Below are positions 1 to 5,170 of a DNA stretch of 5,926 nt, piece by piece. Source of the stretch: Burkholderiales bacterium (GTDB lineage: Bacteria > Pseudomonadota > Gammaproteobacteria > Burkholderiales > Burkholderiaceae_F); the NCBI GenBank assembly GCA_024641225.1, contig JAHEDN010000185.1, positions 1 through 5,926 on the forward strand. The letters run 5' to 3'. The position numbers and the translations under genes are program-made. The stretch's first letter is position 1. Every line of letters starts with the position of its first letter. The notes under the pieces are model-generated. The model saw only the letters and a program-made list of their open reading frames with translations, was not told where the DNA came from and did no database searches.

Positions 1-98
1 GTGCCCGGGGTCGTTTCCCCGCTGCCGCAGGAAGCAAGCAGGACGATGGCGCCGGCACAGGCAGCCGCCCGTGCCTGCCGCAAGTTCAGCTGCTGCAC
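1..98 (-). CDS. Predicted lipoprotein, N-terminal fragment (runs off left edge)
   Basis: Only the first 32 codons lie in the window. Read from GTG at 98..96, the protein has Arg at residues 7 and 10, a hydrophobic core (about 11-23, ending AIVLLAS) and then Cys24, giving the lipobox L-A-S-C followed by GSGETTPG. This is a typical type II signal peptide: the product would be lipidated on Cys24 and anchored in the inner or outer membrane. Residue 25 is Gly, not Asp, which in the enterobacterial +2 rule gives no inner-membrane retention signal. The GTG at 98 is preferred because GGGGG lies 7 nt upstream as a ribosome-binding site. An in-frame GTG at 128 and TTG at 83 are alternatives. The gene follows the DUF4124 gene on the same strand after 109 bp, so it may be co-transcribed with it. 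The mature domain is outside the window and its function cannot be told. Confidence 0.6.
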   Translation of the reverse strand, partial: MQQLNLRQARAAACAGAIVLLASCGSGETTPG

Positions 99-207
99 TC
101 GGCAGCCCCCGGATCGGAATGCGTTCACGCGCAGGACTGTGCCGGCAACGGCCGCGGTAATCAAGCCGTGCGAACCACTCGCCGGCGCAACCGGCTGTGC
201 GAACTGT

Positions 208-867
208 CTACTGGGGAGCGCCTTCGCTGCTGCGAAGCAGCGGCCGGGCGCCGGCGACTACGAGTTCCCGAAAGCGTTGCAATTCGGCATCGAAGCGGCT
301 GTTGATCCGGGCCATGTCGACCTGCATGTCGCTGATCAGGCGCTGTTCGGCCTGGATCAGGTCCTTGTTCGACTCGATCGAACGCTCCAGCTTGTGGGGC
401 ATCTTGCGGGTCGCGTAAAACTCCGCCTCGTTCGTCAGCCTCGTTCGTTCGAGCTCGAACTCCTTGAGCCGCAGCTTCGATCGTTCGATGACCGCCTGCC
501 GGCCGGCCAGCGCCGACTGACGCATCACCTCGATCTCTTCCTCGGTGGCGTAGGTTTCCATCAGCGCGATGTCGCGCCGCGCCTGCGAGCGCCGTGCCTC
601 CTTCGCTTCGTATTCGCGCCGCGCCTTCTCGGCGCGCTCCCTGCGCTGTTCCTCGGTCAGCGGCGGCTCGATCACGCGCCGCACCGAGCCATCGGCCCGC
701 ATTTCGCGCACCGGGAGGTTCGCGCATTCGCGGGGCGGGCGGTCGGACGTGATCGTCCTGCCGCTGGCGTCGGTACACACATACAACTCGGCCGATGCCG
801 GTGCGCCGATCAGGAGCATCGCCAGCAGTGCGGCGAAAGCGGCGGCGCGGTGGTGGTCATGCGCCAT
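208..867 (-). CDS. Secreted DUF4124-domain protein with long charged helical region
   Basis: The product is 219 aa. Residues 1-26 form a Sec signal peptide (hydrophobic core about 9-20, predicted cleavage after A-S-A). The mature protein opens with ELYVCTDASGRT..SDRPPREC (residues 27-48), the pattern of the DUF4124 domain, a small domain common in periplasmic proteins of beta- and gammaproteobacteria; Cys31 and Cys48 could form a disulfide. Residues about 71-200 are rich in Glu, Arg, Lys and Gln with regularly spaced Leu and Ile, and probably form long helices or a coiled coil. The ATG at 867 has a strong Shine-Dalgarno (AGGAGGC, 4 nt upstream) located inside the last codons of pyrE, and the two genes overlap by 11 bp, so translation is probably coupled. 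An in-frame start further upstream (930) would put about 21 extra residues before the signal peptide and is unlikely. The biochemical role is unknown; DUF4124 is thought to be structural or binding. Confidence 0.85.
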   Translation of the reverse strand: MAHDHHRAAAFAALLAMLLIGAPASAELYVCTDASGRTITSDRPPRECANLPVREMRADGSVRRVIEPPLTEEQRRERAEKARREYEAKEARRSQARRDIALMETYATEEEIEVMRQSALAGRQAVIERSKLRLKEFELERTRLTNEAEFYATRKMPHKLERSIESNKDLIQAEQRLISDMQVDMARINSRFDAELQRFRELVVAGARPLLRSSEGAPQ

Positions 868-1534
868 ATCGCCTCCTGTACTCGAGCATCGCCTGCCGGT
901 GCGGCCTGAGCGCAGCAGCCGTGGGGGCATCGGAGTCGATGAATTCCATCAGGTCCTGCAGGCTGGCCACGGCGACGACGGGAATGCCAAACGACTGCTC
1001 GAATGCCGCGACTGCGGAGAGCGACGACAGTGCATCGTCGGCACCTGTCCTTTCGCGGCGATCGAGCGCGATCAGCACGCCGCAAGGCGCGGCCCCGTGC
1101 GCGCGGATCAGTTCGACCGATTCGCGCTTGGCGGCCCCATCGGTGATCACGTCGTCGACGATCAGCACGCGACCGGCAAGTTCGGCGCCGACGATCAAGC
1201 CGCCTTCGCCGTGCGCCTTCGCTTCCTTGCGGTTGAATGAAAACGGCACGTCCACCCCGAAGTCGGCCAGCGCCATCGCCGTTCCCGCCGCAAGGGTGAT
1301 GCCCTTGTAGGCAGGTCCGAACAGCATGTCGAATTCGACACGGCCGGCGACCCGCGCCGCCAGCAGCGCCTGGGCGTAGAAGCGCGACAGGCGCCCGAGC
1401 GTCGAACCGCGCGAGAAAAGCCCGGAATTGAAGAAGTACGGCGAGCGGCGCCCCGACTTCATCGTGAAATCGCCGAACTTCAGCACCCCGGACTGCAGGG
1501 CGAACTCGATGAACTGCCTCGACAGGTTTTCCAT
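857..1534 (-). CDS. pyrE: Orotate phosphoribosyltransferase
   Basis: The enzyme joins orotate and PRPP to give orotidine 5'-monophosphate and pyrophosphate, the fifth step of de novo pyrimidine synthesis, in the cytosol. The product is 225 aa, close to the usual 210-230. Seen in order: FTMKSGRRSPYFFNSG (residues 23-38) with the conserved Lys26; FGPAYKGI (72-79); the flexible catalytic loop RKEAKAHGE (102-110), with Lys103, Lys106 and His108; and the PRPP motif VLIVDDVITDG (123-133) with the Asp-Asp pair. The phosphate loop reads TDGAAK where many family members have TAGTA or SAGTS, which is unusual. ATG 1534 is chosen because ENLSRQFIEFAL is the standard family N-terminus; no good Shine-Dalgarno is visible. 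The 3' end overlaps the DUF4124 gene by 11 bp. The gene is divergent from xth, with 97 bp between the two starts. Confidence 0.96.
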   Translation of the reverse strand: MENLSRQFIEFALQSGVLKFGDFTMKSGRRSPYFFNSGLFSRGSTLGRLSRFYAQALLAARVAGRVEFDMLFGPAYKGITLAAGTAMALADFGVDVPFSFNRKEAKAHGEGGLIVGAELAGRVLIVDDVITDGAAKRESVELIRAHGAAPCGVLIALDRRERTGADDALSSLSAVAAFEQSFGIPVVAVASLQDLMEFIDSDAPTAAALRPHRQAMLEYRRRYGA

Positions 1535-1631
1535 GGTCGCGGGTCCGCGCGCCGACTGAATGGATTGTGACAAAAAAACGCTATCGTCCGTGTCGTCCGT
1601 CCAACCTAATCCACAGCCGCTTGGCACCTCG
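1535..1631. promoter_or_regulatory. Divergent intergenic region between pyrE and xth
   Basis: This 97-bp stretch lies between two divergent starts and should carry both promoters. It is more AT-rich than its surroundings, with a run of seven A at 1572-1578 flanked by a small palindrome TTGT-G-ACAA (1565-1573). Weak -10-like hexamers are TATCGT (1582-1587, plus strand) and CACAAT (minus strand, over 1564-1569), but neither has a convincing -35 at proper spacing. No PyrE-type attenuator (leader peptide plus terminator) is visible. Promoter positions are therefore not assigned. Confidence 0.4.
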
Positions 1632-2420
1632 ATGTTTCGCGTATTGACCTTGAACGTCAACGGCATCCGTTCGGCTGGCACGAAGGGGTTGTTCCGGTGG
1701 CTCCCGAAGGCCGATGCCGACGTGGTCTGCCTGCAGGAGACCAAGGCACACGAAGCGGATATTCCAGATGCCTGGCGCTTCCCCGACGACTTGCACGGTC
1801 ATTTTCACTGCGCACAGAAGAAGGGATACAGCGGGACCGCGCTGTACTCGAAGAAGGCGCCGCTGCGCGTCGCCACCGGCTTCGGCGTGCCCGAGTTCGA
1901 CGGCGAAGGTCGCTACCTAGAGGCCGAGTTCAAGAAGGTCACCGTGGTTTCGGTGTACTTCCCGTCGGGTTCGTCGGGCCCCCACCGACAGGAGTCCAAG
2001 TACCGCTTCCTCGAAGTGTTCTTTCCTCACCTGCAGCGACTGCGGGCCGAAGCGATCGCCGCCGGACGCGAAGTGATCGTCTGCGGCGACGTCAACATCG
2101 CGCACAGGGAAATCGACCTGAAGAACTGGCGTGCGAACCAGAAGAACTCCGGCTTCCTGCCGGAGGAGCGCGCCTGGCTGACCCGCGTGTTCGACGAACT
2201 CGGTTGGGTCGACGTGTTCCGTCGCATCGAGCCGCGGCCCGAGCAGTACACGTGGTGGAGCAACCGAGGCCAGGCCTGGAAGAAGAACGTCGGCTGGCGG
2301 ATCGATTACCAGATTGCGACCCCCGGCATCGCAGTCAAAGCGAAGCGGGTGGAGATCTACAAGACGAAGCGGTTTTCCGACCACGCGCCGCTGATCATCG
2401 ACTACTCCGGCCGCGTCTGA
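1632..2420 (+). CDS. xth: Exodeoxyribonuclease III / AP endonuclease (ExoA type)
   Basis: This DNA repair enzyme cuts on the 5' side of abasic sites and removes nucleotides or blocking groups from DNA 3' ends; it is Mg-dependent and part of the endonuclease/exonuclease/phosphatase fold. The product is 262 aa, normal for the family. Visible catalytic motifs: LNVNGIRS (residues 7-14) with Asn8; CLQETKA (33-39) with metal ligand Glu36; YSGTALYSKK (66-75); VYFPSGS (108-114) with Tyr109; CGDVNIAHREIDLKNWR (151-167) with Asp153 and Asn155; GWRIDYQ (221-227); and the terminal SDHAPL (249-254) with Asp250-His251. The form WKKNVGWRIDY is typical of ExoA-like members in beta-proteobacteria. ATG 1632 is chosen because FRVLTLNVNG is the family start; an in-frame ATG at 1560 would add 24 residues with no family support. 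It stands alone on the plus strand, divergent from pyrE. Confidence 0.95.
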   Translation: MFRVLTLNVNGIRSAGTKGLFRWLPKADADVVCLQETKAHEADIPDAWRFPDDLHGHFHCAQKKGYSGTALYSKKAPLRVATGFGVPEFDGEGRYLEAEFKKVTVVSVYFPSGSSGPHRQESKYRFLEVFFPHLQRLRAEAIAAGREVIVCGDVNIAHREIDLKNWRANQKNSGFLPEERAWLTRVFDELGWVDVFRRIEPRPEQYTWWSNRGQAWKKNVGWRIDYQIATPGIAVKAKRVEIYKTKRFSDHAPLIIDYSGRV

Positions 2421-2644
2421 CCGGCGTTTTCCTCGGTGCCACCTCGCTCGCTCGCGCGGCCTTGCCGGGTCTGCGCGTGCGCGATCCAGCGACCGATGAC
2501 CCCGGCCGGTTCGTTGTCGGCGAGCGGCAGCGGTTCGATCTGGCCGCGGAGGTCCATGACCTTGCCGCCAGGGGTGCGGAAGACCTGAACGACGGCGAGT
2601 CGATGGCGGTGCGCCGCTACACTGGCTCGGCCATGCCCGCCCAC
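2402..2644 (-). CDS. Possible small protein of unknown function (up to 80 aa)
   Basis: An open frame on the minus strand fills most of the gap between xth and the permease gene. Codons from about residue 17 to 62 look coding: the third base is mostly G or C, the second base is mixed, and the residue mix is balanced (motifs VFRTPGGKVMDLRG and LPLADNEPAGVIGRWIAHAQ). The GTG at 2644 is the only upstream start and has no clear ribosome-binding site; ATG at 2557 would give about 51 residues. It ends 19 bp inside the 3' end of xth, tail to tail, and would be divergent from the permease gene. No signal peptide or membrane segment is seen. I do not recognise a family. The opposite strand is also open in exact codon register, so a chance frame in GC-rich DNA remains possible. 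Confidence 0.38.
   Translation of the reverse strand: MGGHGRASVAAHRHRLAVVQVFRTPGGKVMDLRGQIEPLPLADNEPAGVIGRWIAHAQTRQGRASERGGTEENAGQTRPE
2618..2623 (+). promoter_or_regulatory. Candidate -10 element (TACACT) for the ampG-like gene
   Basis: TACACT matches the sigma-70 -10 consensus at four of six positions, including the key T1, A2 and T6. It sits 23 bp before the permease GTG and 9 bp before an ATG (2633), so a transcript from here would start near 2630 and have little or no leader. No good -35 is visible 16-18 bp upstream, so the call is tentative. Confidence 0.35.
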
Positions 2645-2650
2645 CCGTGA
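2633..2650 (+). other. Five-codon mini-ORF (M-P-A-H-P-stop) overlapping the permease start
   Basis: ATG CCC GCC CAC CCG TGA reads as a five-codon frame whose stop overlaps the permease start as GTGA (2647-2650). The permease GTG lacks a Shine-Dalgarno, so initiation on this ATG of a nearly leaderless mRNA, followed by restart at the GTG, is one way it could be translated. This is inferred from layout alone; an 18-bp frame can easily arise by chance. Confidence 0.25.
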
Positions 2651-4059
2651 CCGCTACGCCCGCCTCCACCGATGCCGAGCGGGTCAGAGCCCGCGGCCCG
2701 CGCGCCTGGCTGCGGGCGCTCGCCGTCTACCGCGAGCCGCCGGTGGTGCGCATGCTGTTTCTCGGATTCTCCGCGGGGCTGCCGCTGCTGCTGGTGTTCG
2801 GCACGCTGTCGTTCTGGCTCCGTGAAGCCGGCGTCGACCGCACCACGATCGGATTTGTCAGCTGGGTCGCGCTGGCCTACGCGTTCAAGTGGGCGTGGGC
2901 GCCGCTGGTCGACCGGCTGCCGCTGCCGTGGCTGACCGCGCGACTCGGCCGCCGCCGTAGCTGGTTGCTCGTCTCGCAACTGGTGGTCGCGGCCGGCCTC
3001 GTCGGCATGGCGCTCACCGATCCGGCGCTGCAGCTTCGCGCGCTGGTCCTGTTCGCCTTGCTCACCGCCTTCGCTTCAGCGACCCAGGACATCGCGCTCG
3101 ACGCGTACCGGATCGAATCGGCAGCAATGGAAAAACAGGCGGCGCTGGCCGCCGCGTATCAGACCGGTTACCGCCTGGCGATGATCTGGGCTGGCGCCGG
3201 CGCGCTGGCCATCGCCGCCCGCTTCGATCCGAGCGAGGCCGAGTATCACTTCGCCCCCTGGACGATCGCCTATCTGGCGATGGCTGCGTCGATGGTCGTC
3301 GGCATCGTCACCACGCTGCTCGCGCCCGAGCCGGCGGTCGGCGATGCCCCGCTGCTGCCGCGTGAAGGCGGCGCCCTCCACCGGCTCGGCGCCTGGTTGC
3401 ATGACGCGGTCGTGAGTCCGTTTGCCGACTTCGTGCGTCGCTACCGCTGGCACGCGGTGCTGCTGCTGGCGCTGATCGCCAGCTATCGGATGAGCGACGT
3501 GGTGATGGGCGTGATGGCGAACCCCTTCTACCGCGACATGGGCTTCAGCAAGGACGAGGTCGCCGCGGTTTCGAAGGTGTACGGCGTGGTGATGACACTC
3601 GCCGGCGCCTTCGTCGGCGGCGTGCTCAGCCTGCGTTTCGGCGTGCTGCGCACGCTGTTCGCCGGCGCGCTGCTGTCGGCGGCGACCAACCTGTTGTTTG
3701 CCTGGCTGGCCGTGCGCGGCCACGACCTCACCTTTCTCGTCTTCGCAGTGTCCGCCGACAACCTGTCGGCAGGCATCGCTTCCAGCGCCTTCGTTGCTTA
3801 CCTGTCAGGGCTGACCAACGTCGCCTACTCAGCCACCCAGTACGCGCTGTTCTCGTCGGTGATGCTGCTGCTGCCGAAATACATTGCCGGCTGGTCGGGC
3901 TGGGCGGTCGACGCCTTCGGCTACGTGAACTTCTTCATCGGCACCGCGGTTCTCGGCGTGCCGGTGCTGCTGCTGGTTTGGCTGGCGAGCCAGGCGCAGC
4001 GCGCTACGCCACCGGCCACCGCGAGCGGAGCCGAGGGTTACGGCTCGCCGTCCCAGTAG
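2647..4059 (+). CDS. ampG: AmpG-family muropeptide MFS permease
   Basis: This inner-membrane permease of the major facilitator superfamily probably imports GlcNAc-anhydroMurNAc peptides from the periplasm for cell-wall recycling. The product is 470 aa with about 12 or more hydrophobic segments, the first at 36-56 (MLFLGFSAGLPLLLV). AmpG-type signatures: LREAGVDRTTIGF (58-70), GRRRSW in the loop at 101-106, ATQDIALDAYR (145-155), NPFYRDMGFSKDEVA (292-306), DNLSAGIASSAFVAYL (371-386) and SATQYALFSS (395-404), the last two matching the conserved second half of AmpG. The GTG at 2647 is the only sensible start, since the next Met (residue 36) would cut the conserved RALAVYREPP segment. There is no Shine-Dalgarno; see the mini-ORF. 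The gene is convergent with the cupin gene and overlaps it by 22 bp. No beta-lactamase or ampR is nearby. Substrate is inferred from family; some relatives carry other compounds. Confidence 0.85.
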   Translation: MTATPASTDAERVRARGPRAWLRALAVYREPPVVRMLFLGFSAGLPLLLVFGTLSFWLREAGVDRTTIGFVSWVALAYAFKWAWAPLVDRLPLPWLTARLGRRRSWLLVSQLVVAAGLVGMALTDPALQLRALVLFALLTAFASATQDIALDAYRIESAAMEKQAALAAAYQTGYRLAMIWAGAGALAIAARFDPSEAEYHFAPWTIAYLAMAASMVVGIVTTLLAPEPAVGDAPLLPREGGALHRLGAWLHDAVVSPFADFVRRYRWHAVLLLALIASYRMSDVVMGVMANPFYRDMGFSKDEVAAVSKVYGVVMTLAGAFVGGVLSLRFGVLRTLFAGALLSAATNLLFAWLAVRGHDLTFLVFAVSADNLSAGIASSAFVAYLSGLTNVAYSATQYALFSSVMLLLPKYIAGWSGWAVDAFGYVNFFIGTAVLGVPVLLLVWLASQAQRATPPATASGAEGYGSPSQ

Positions 4060-4550
4060 TCCAGATCGGCGTCGGGCCGGTGCATGCGCCGTCCCCCCAC
4101 GAGCGGCCCGTTCACGCCGGAGAACACGCCGTACTTGCCCGAGTCGGGATACTCGACGACTTCGGGGGTTTCCTGCGTGCTGATCGACAGGTACTTGAGC
4201 GGCCCGTCCGAGGTGTTGATGATCTGGTGCGGATACTCCGGCCCGGGCGGAATGCCGATCACGTCGCCGGCGCGGATCGGGATCATCTCGCCGGCCACGC
4301 GCAGCGTGCCTTTGCCTTCGAGGACCACGAACATTTCCTCCTGCGCGTAGTGGAAGTGATACGGGCAGGTCACCTTGCCTGGCGGCACGATGTCGATCGC
4401 CGCGCCCAGCTTGCGCGCCGCCGTGCCCGCCTCGCGCGGTCCGACCAGCCCGGCGTAACGCGAGCCTGCGTAGACCGGCTCGCGGCTGTGGGTCTCGAAA
4501 TCGACCTCGTTGAAATTGCGGATCAGCTTCGCGCGCAGATCGATCGCCAT
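4038..4550 (-). CDS. Single-domain cupin protein, substrate unknown
   Basis: The product is 170 aa, cytosolic, with no signal peptide. Both cupin motifs are intact. Motif 1 spans residues 58-79: Gly58, then HFH (His65, His67), Glu71 or Glu72, and Gly79. Motif 2 spans 95-112: Gly95, Pro102-Gly103, His108, Asn112. Two His in motif 1, the Glu and His108 would bind one metal ion, so an enzyme (isomerase, dioxygenase, epimerase) or a metal-dependent binding protein are both possible. After the barrel comes EYPDSGKYGVF (133-143), seen in related stand-alone cupins, and a tail ending in acidic and aromatic residues. The ATG at 4550 lies 4 bp after the metW stop on the same strand, so it is almost certainly co-transcribed with metX and metW. 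Its 3' end overlaps ampG tail to tail. I cannot name a substrate. Confidence 0.85.
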   Translation of the reverse strand: MAIDLRAKLIRNFNEVDFETHSREPVYAGSRYAGLVGPREAGTAARKLGAAIDIVPPGKVTCPYHFHYAQEEMFVVLEGKGTLRVAGEMIPIRAGDVIGIPPGPEYPHQIINTSDGPLKYLSISTQETPEVVEYPDSGKYGVFSGVNGPLVGGRRMHRPDADLDYWDGEP

Positions 4551-4554
4551 CGGC

Positions 4555-5139
4555 TCACTTGCCCTCGAAGCGATACACCGCCAGCGTTGCGCGAAGGTTC
4601 GGCGCCCAATTCACGGGGCGGCTGTCGGCAAGCAAGGCGCGGCCGGTGATCGCGAAGCCGAGCTTGGCAGCGAGGATCTCGAAATCCTTCGGCGTGCACA
4701 GGTGGATGTTGGGCGTGTCGTACCACTGGTAGGGCATCTGCGGCGATACCGGCATGTGCCCGCCGGTGAGCGACAGCAGATGCTTCCAGTGGCCGAAGTT
4801 CGGGAAGCTGACAATCCCCTGCTTGCCGACCCGCGCCATCTCGCGCAGGATGCCCTCGGTGTTGTGCATCGCCTGCAACGTCTGCGACAGCACGACGACG
4901 TCGAACATGTCGTCGCTGAACATGCGCAGGCCACTCTCGAGGTCGGCCTGGATCACGTTTACGGATCCGCGAATGCACTCCAGCACGTGCCCATCGTCGA
5001 TGTCGACGCCGTAGCCGCGGCAGTTGCTCGCCTCGCGCAGGTGGGCCAGCAGCGCCCCGTCGCCGCAGCCGAGATCGAGCACGTGCGCGCGGGGGGCGAT
5101 CCACTCGGCGATGAGCTTGAGGTCGACGCGCAGGGTCAT
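4555..5139 (-). CDS. metW: Methionine biosynthesis protein MetW (SAM-methyltransferase fold)
   Basis: The product is 194 aa, the normal size for MetW. It has a class I SAM-dependent methyltransferase fold: motif I VLDLGCGDGALL (residues 20-31), the acidic end of strand 2 GYGVDID (42-48), QADLESGL (64-71) and FDVVVLSQTLQAM (79-91). MetW-specific segments follow: SFPNFGHW (111-118), PYQWYDTPN (about 134-142) and HLCTPKDFE. MetW is found next to MetX in many proteobacteria and is reported to associate with and support MetX in homoserine acylation; a methyl transfer reaction is not established. ATG 5139 is chosen because MTLRVDLKLIAEWI matches the usual N-terminus and GAGAGGG lies 6 nt upstream. 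A GTG at 5169, just after the metX stop, would add 10 residues. It lies 31 bp after metX and 4 bp before the cupin gene, in one operon. Confidence 0.94.
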   Translation of the reverse strand: MTLRVDLKLIAEWIAPRAHVLDLGCGDGALLAHLREASNCRGYGVDIDDGHVLECIRGSVNVIQADLESGLRMFSDDMFDVVVLSQTLQAMHNTEGILREMARVGKQGIVSFPNFGHWKHLLSLTGGHMPVSPQMPYQWYDTPNIHLCTPKDFEILAAKLGFAITGRALLADSRPVNWAPNLRATLAVYRFEGK

Positions 5140-5170
5140 GACGCCCTCTCGCTTGCGGAACGGCGACACT

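Noticed and set aside
58..77. Inverted repeat CAGGCA/TGCCTG with 8-nt loop
   Set aside because: It lies within the signal-peptide codons of the lipoprotein gene and is explained by repeated Ala/Gly/Arg codons.
181..195. GCCGG/CCGGC hairpin with a 5-nt loop between the DUF4124 and lipoprotein genes, considered as a terminator
   Set aside because: The stem is only 5 bp and there is no T run on either side; such stems are frequent by chance in GC-rich DNA.
1..909. Long plus-strand open frame of 302 codons covering the DUF4124 gene
   Set aside because: It has no recognisable domain and an Arg/Leu/Ala-rich composition typical of an antisense frame. The minus strand carries a signal peptide, a known domain and a strong ribosome-binding site.
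1535..1631. PyrE attenuator or pyrimidine-sensing leader
   Set aside because: No leader peptide plus terminator hairpin can be found in the 97 bp before pyrE; the T run on the minus strand is not preceded by a stem.
1697..2650. Long plus-strand frame overlapping xth and the following gap
   Set aside because: It is out of frame with xth, which has every catalytic motif. The translated product is Arg/Pro-rich and shows no domain.
5140..5169. Longer MetW start at GTG 5169, immediately after metX
   Set aside because: The ATG at 5139 has a better ribosome-binding site and matches the usual MetW N-terminus; the extra 10 residues have no family support.
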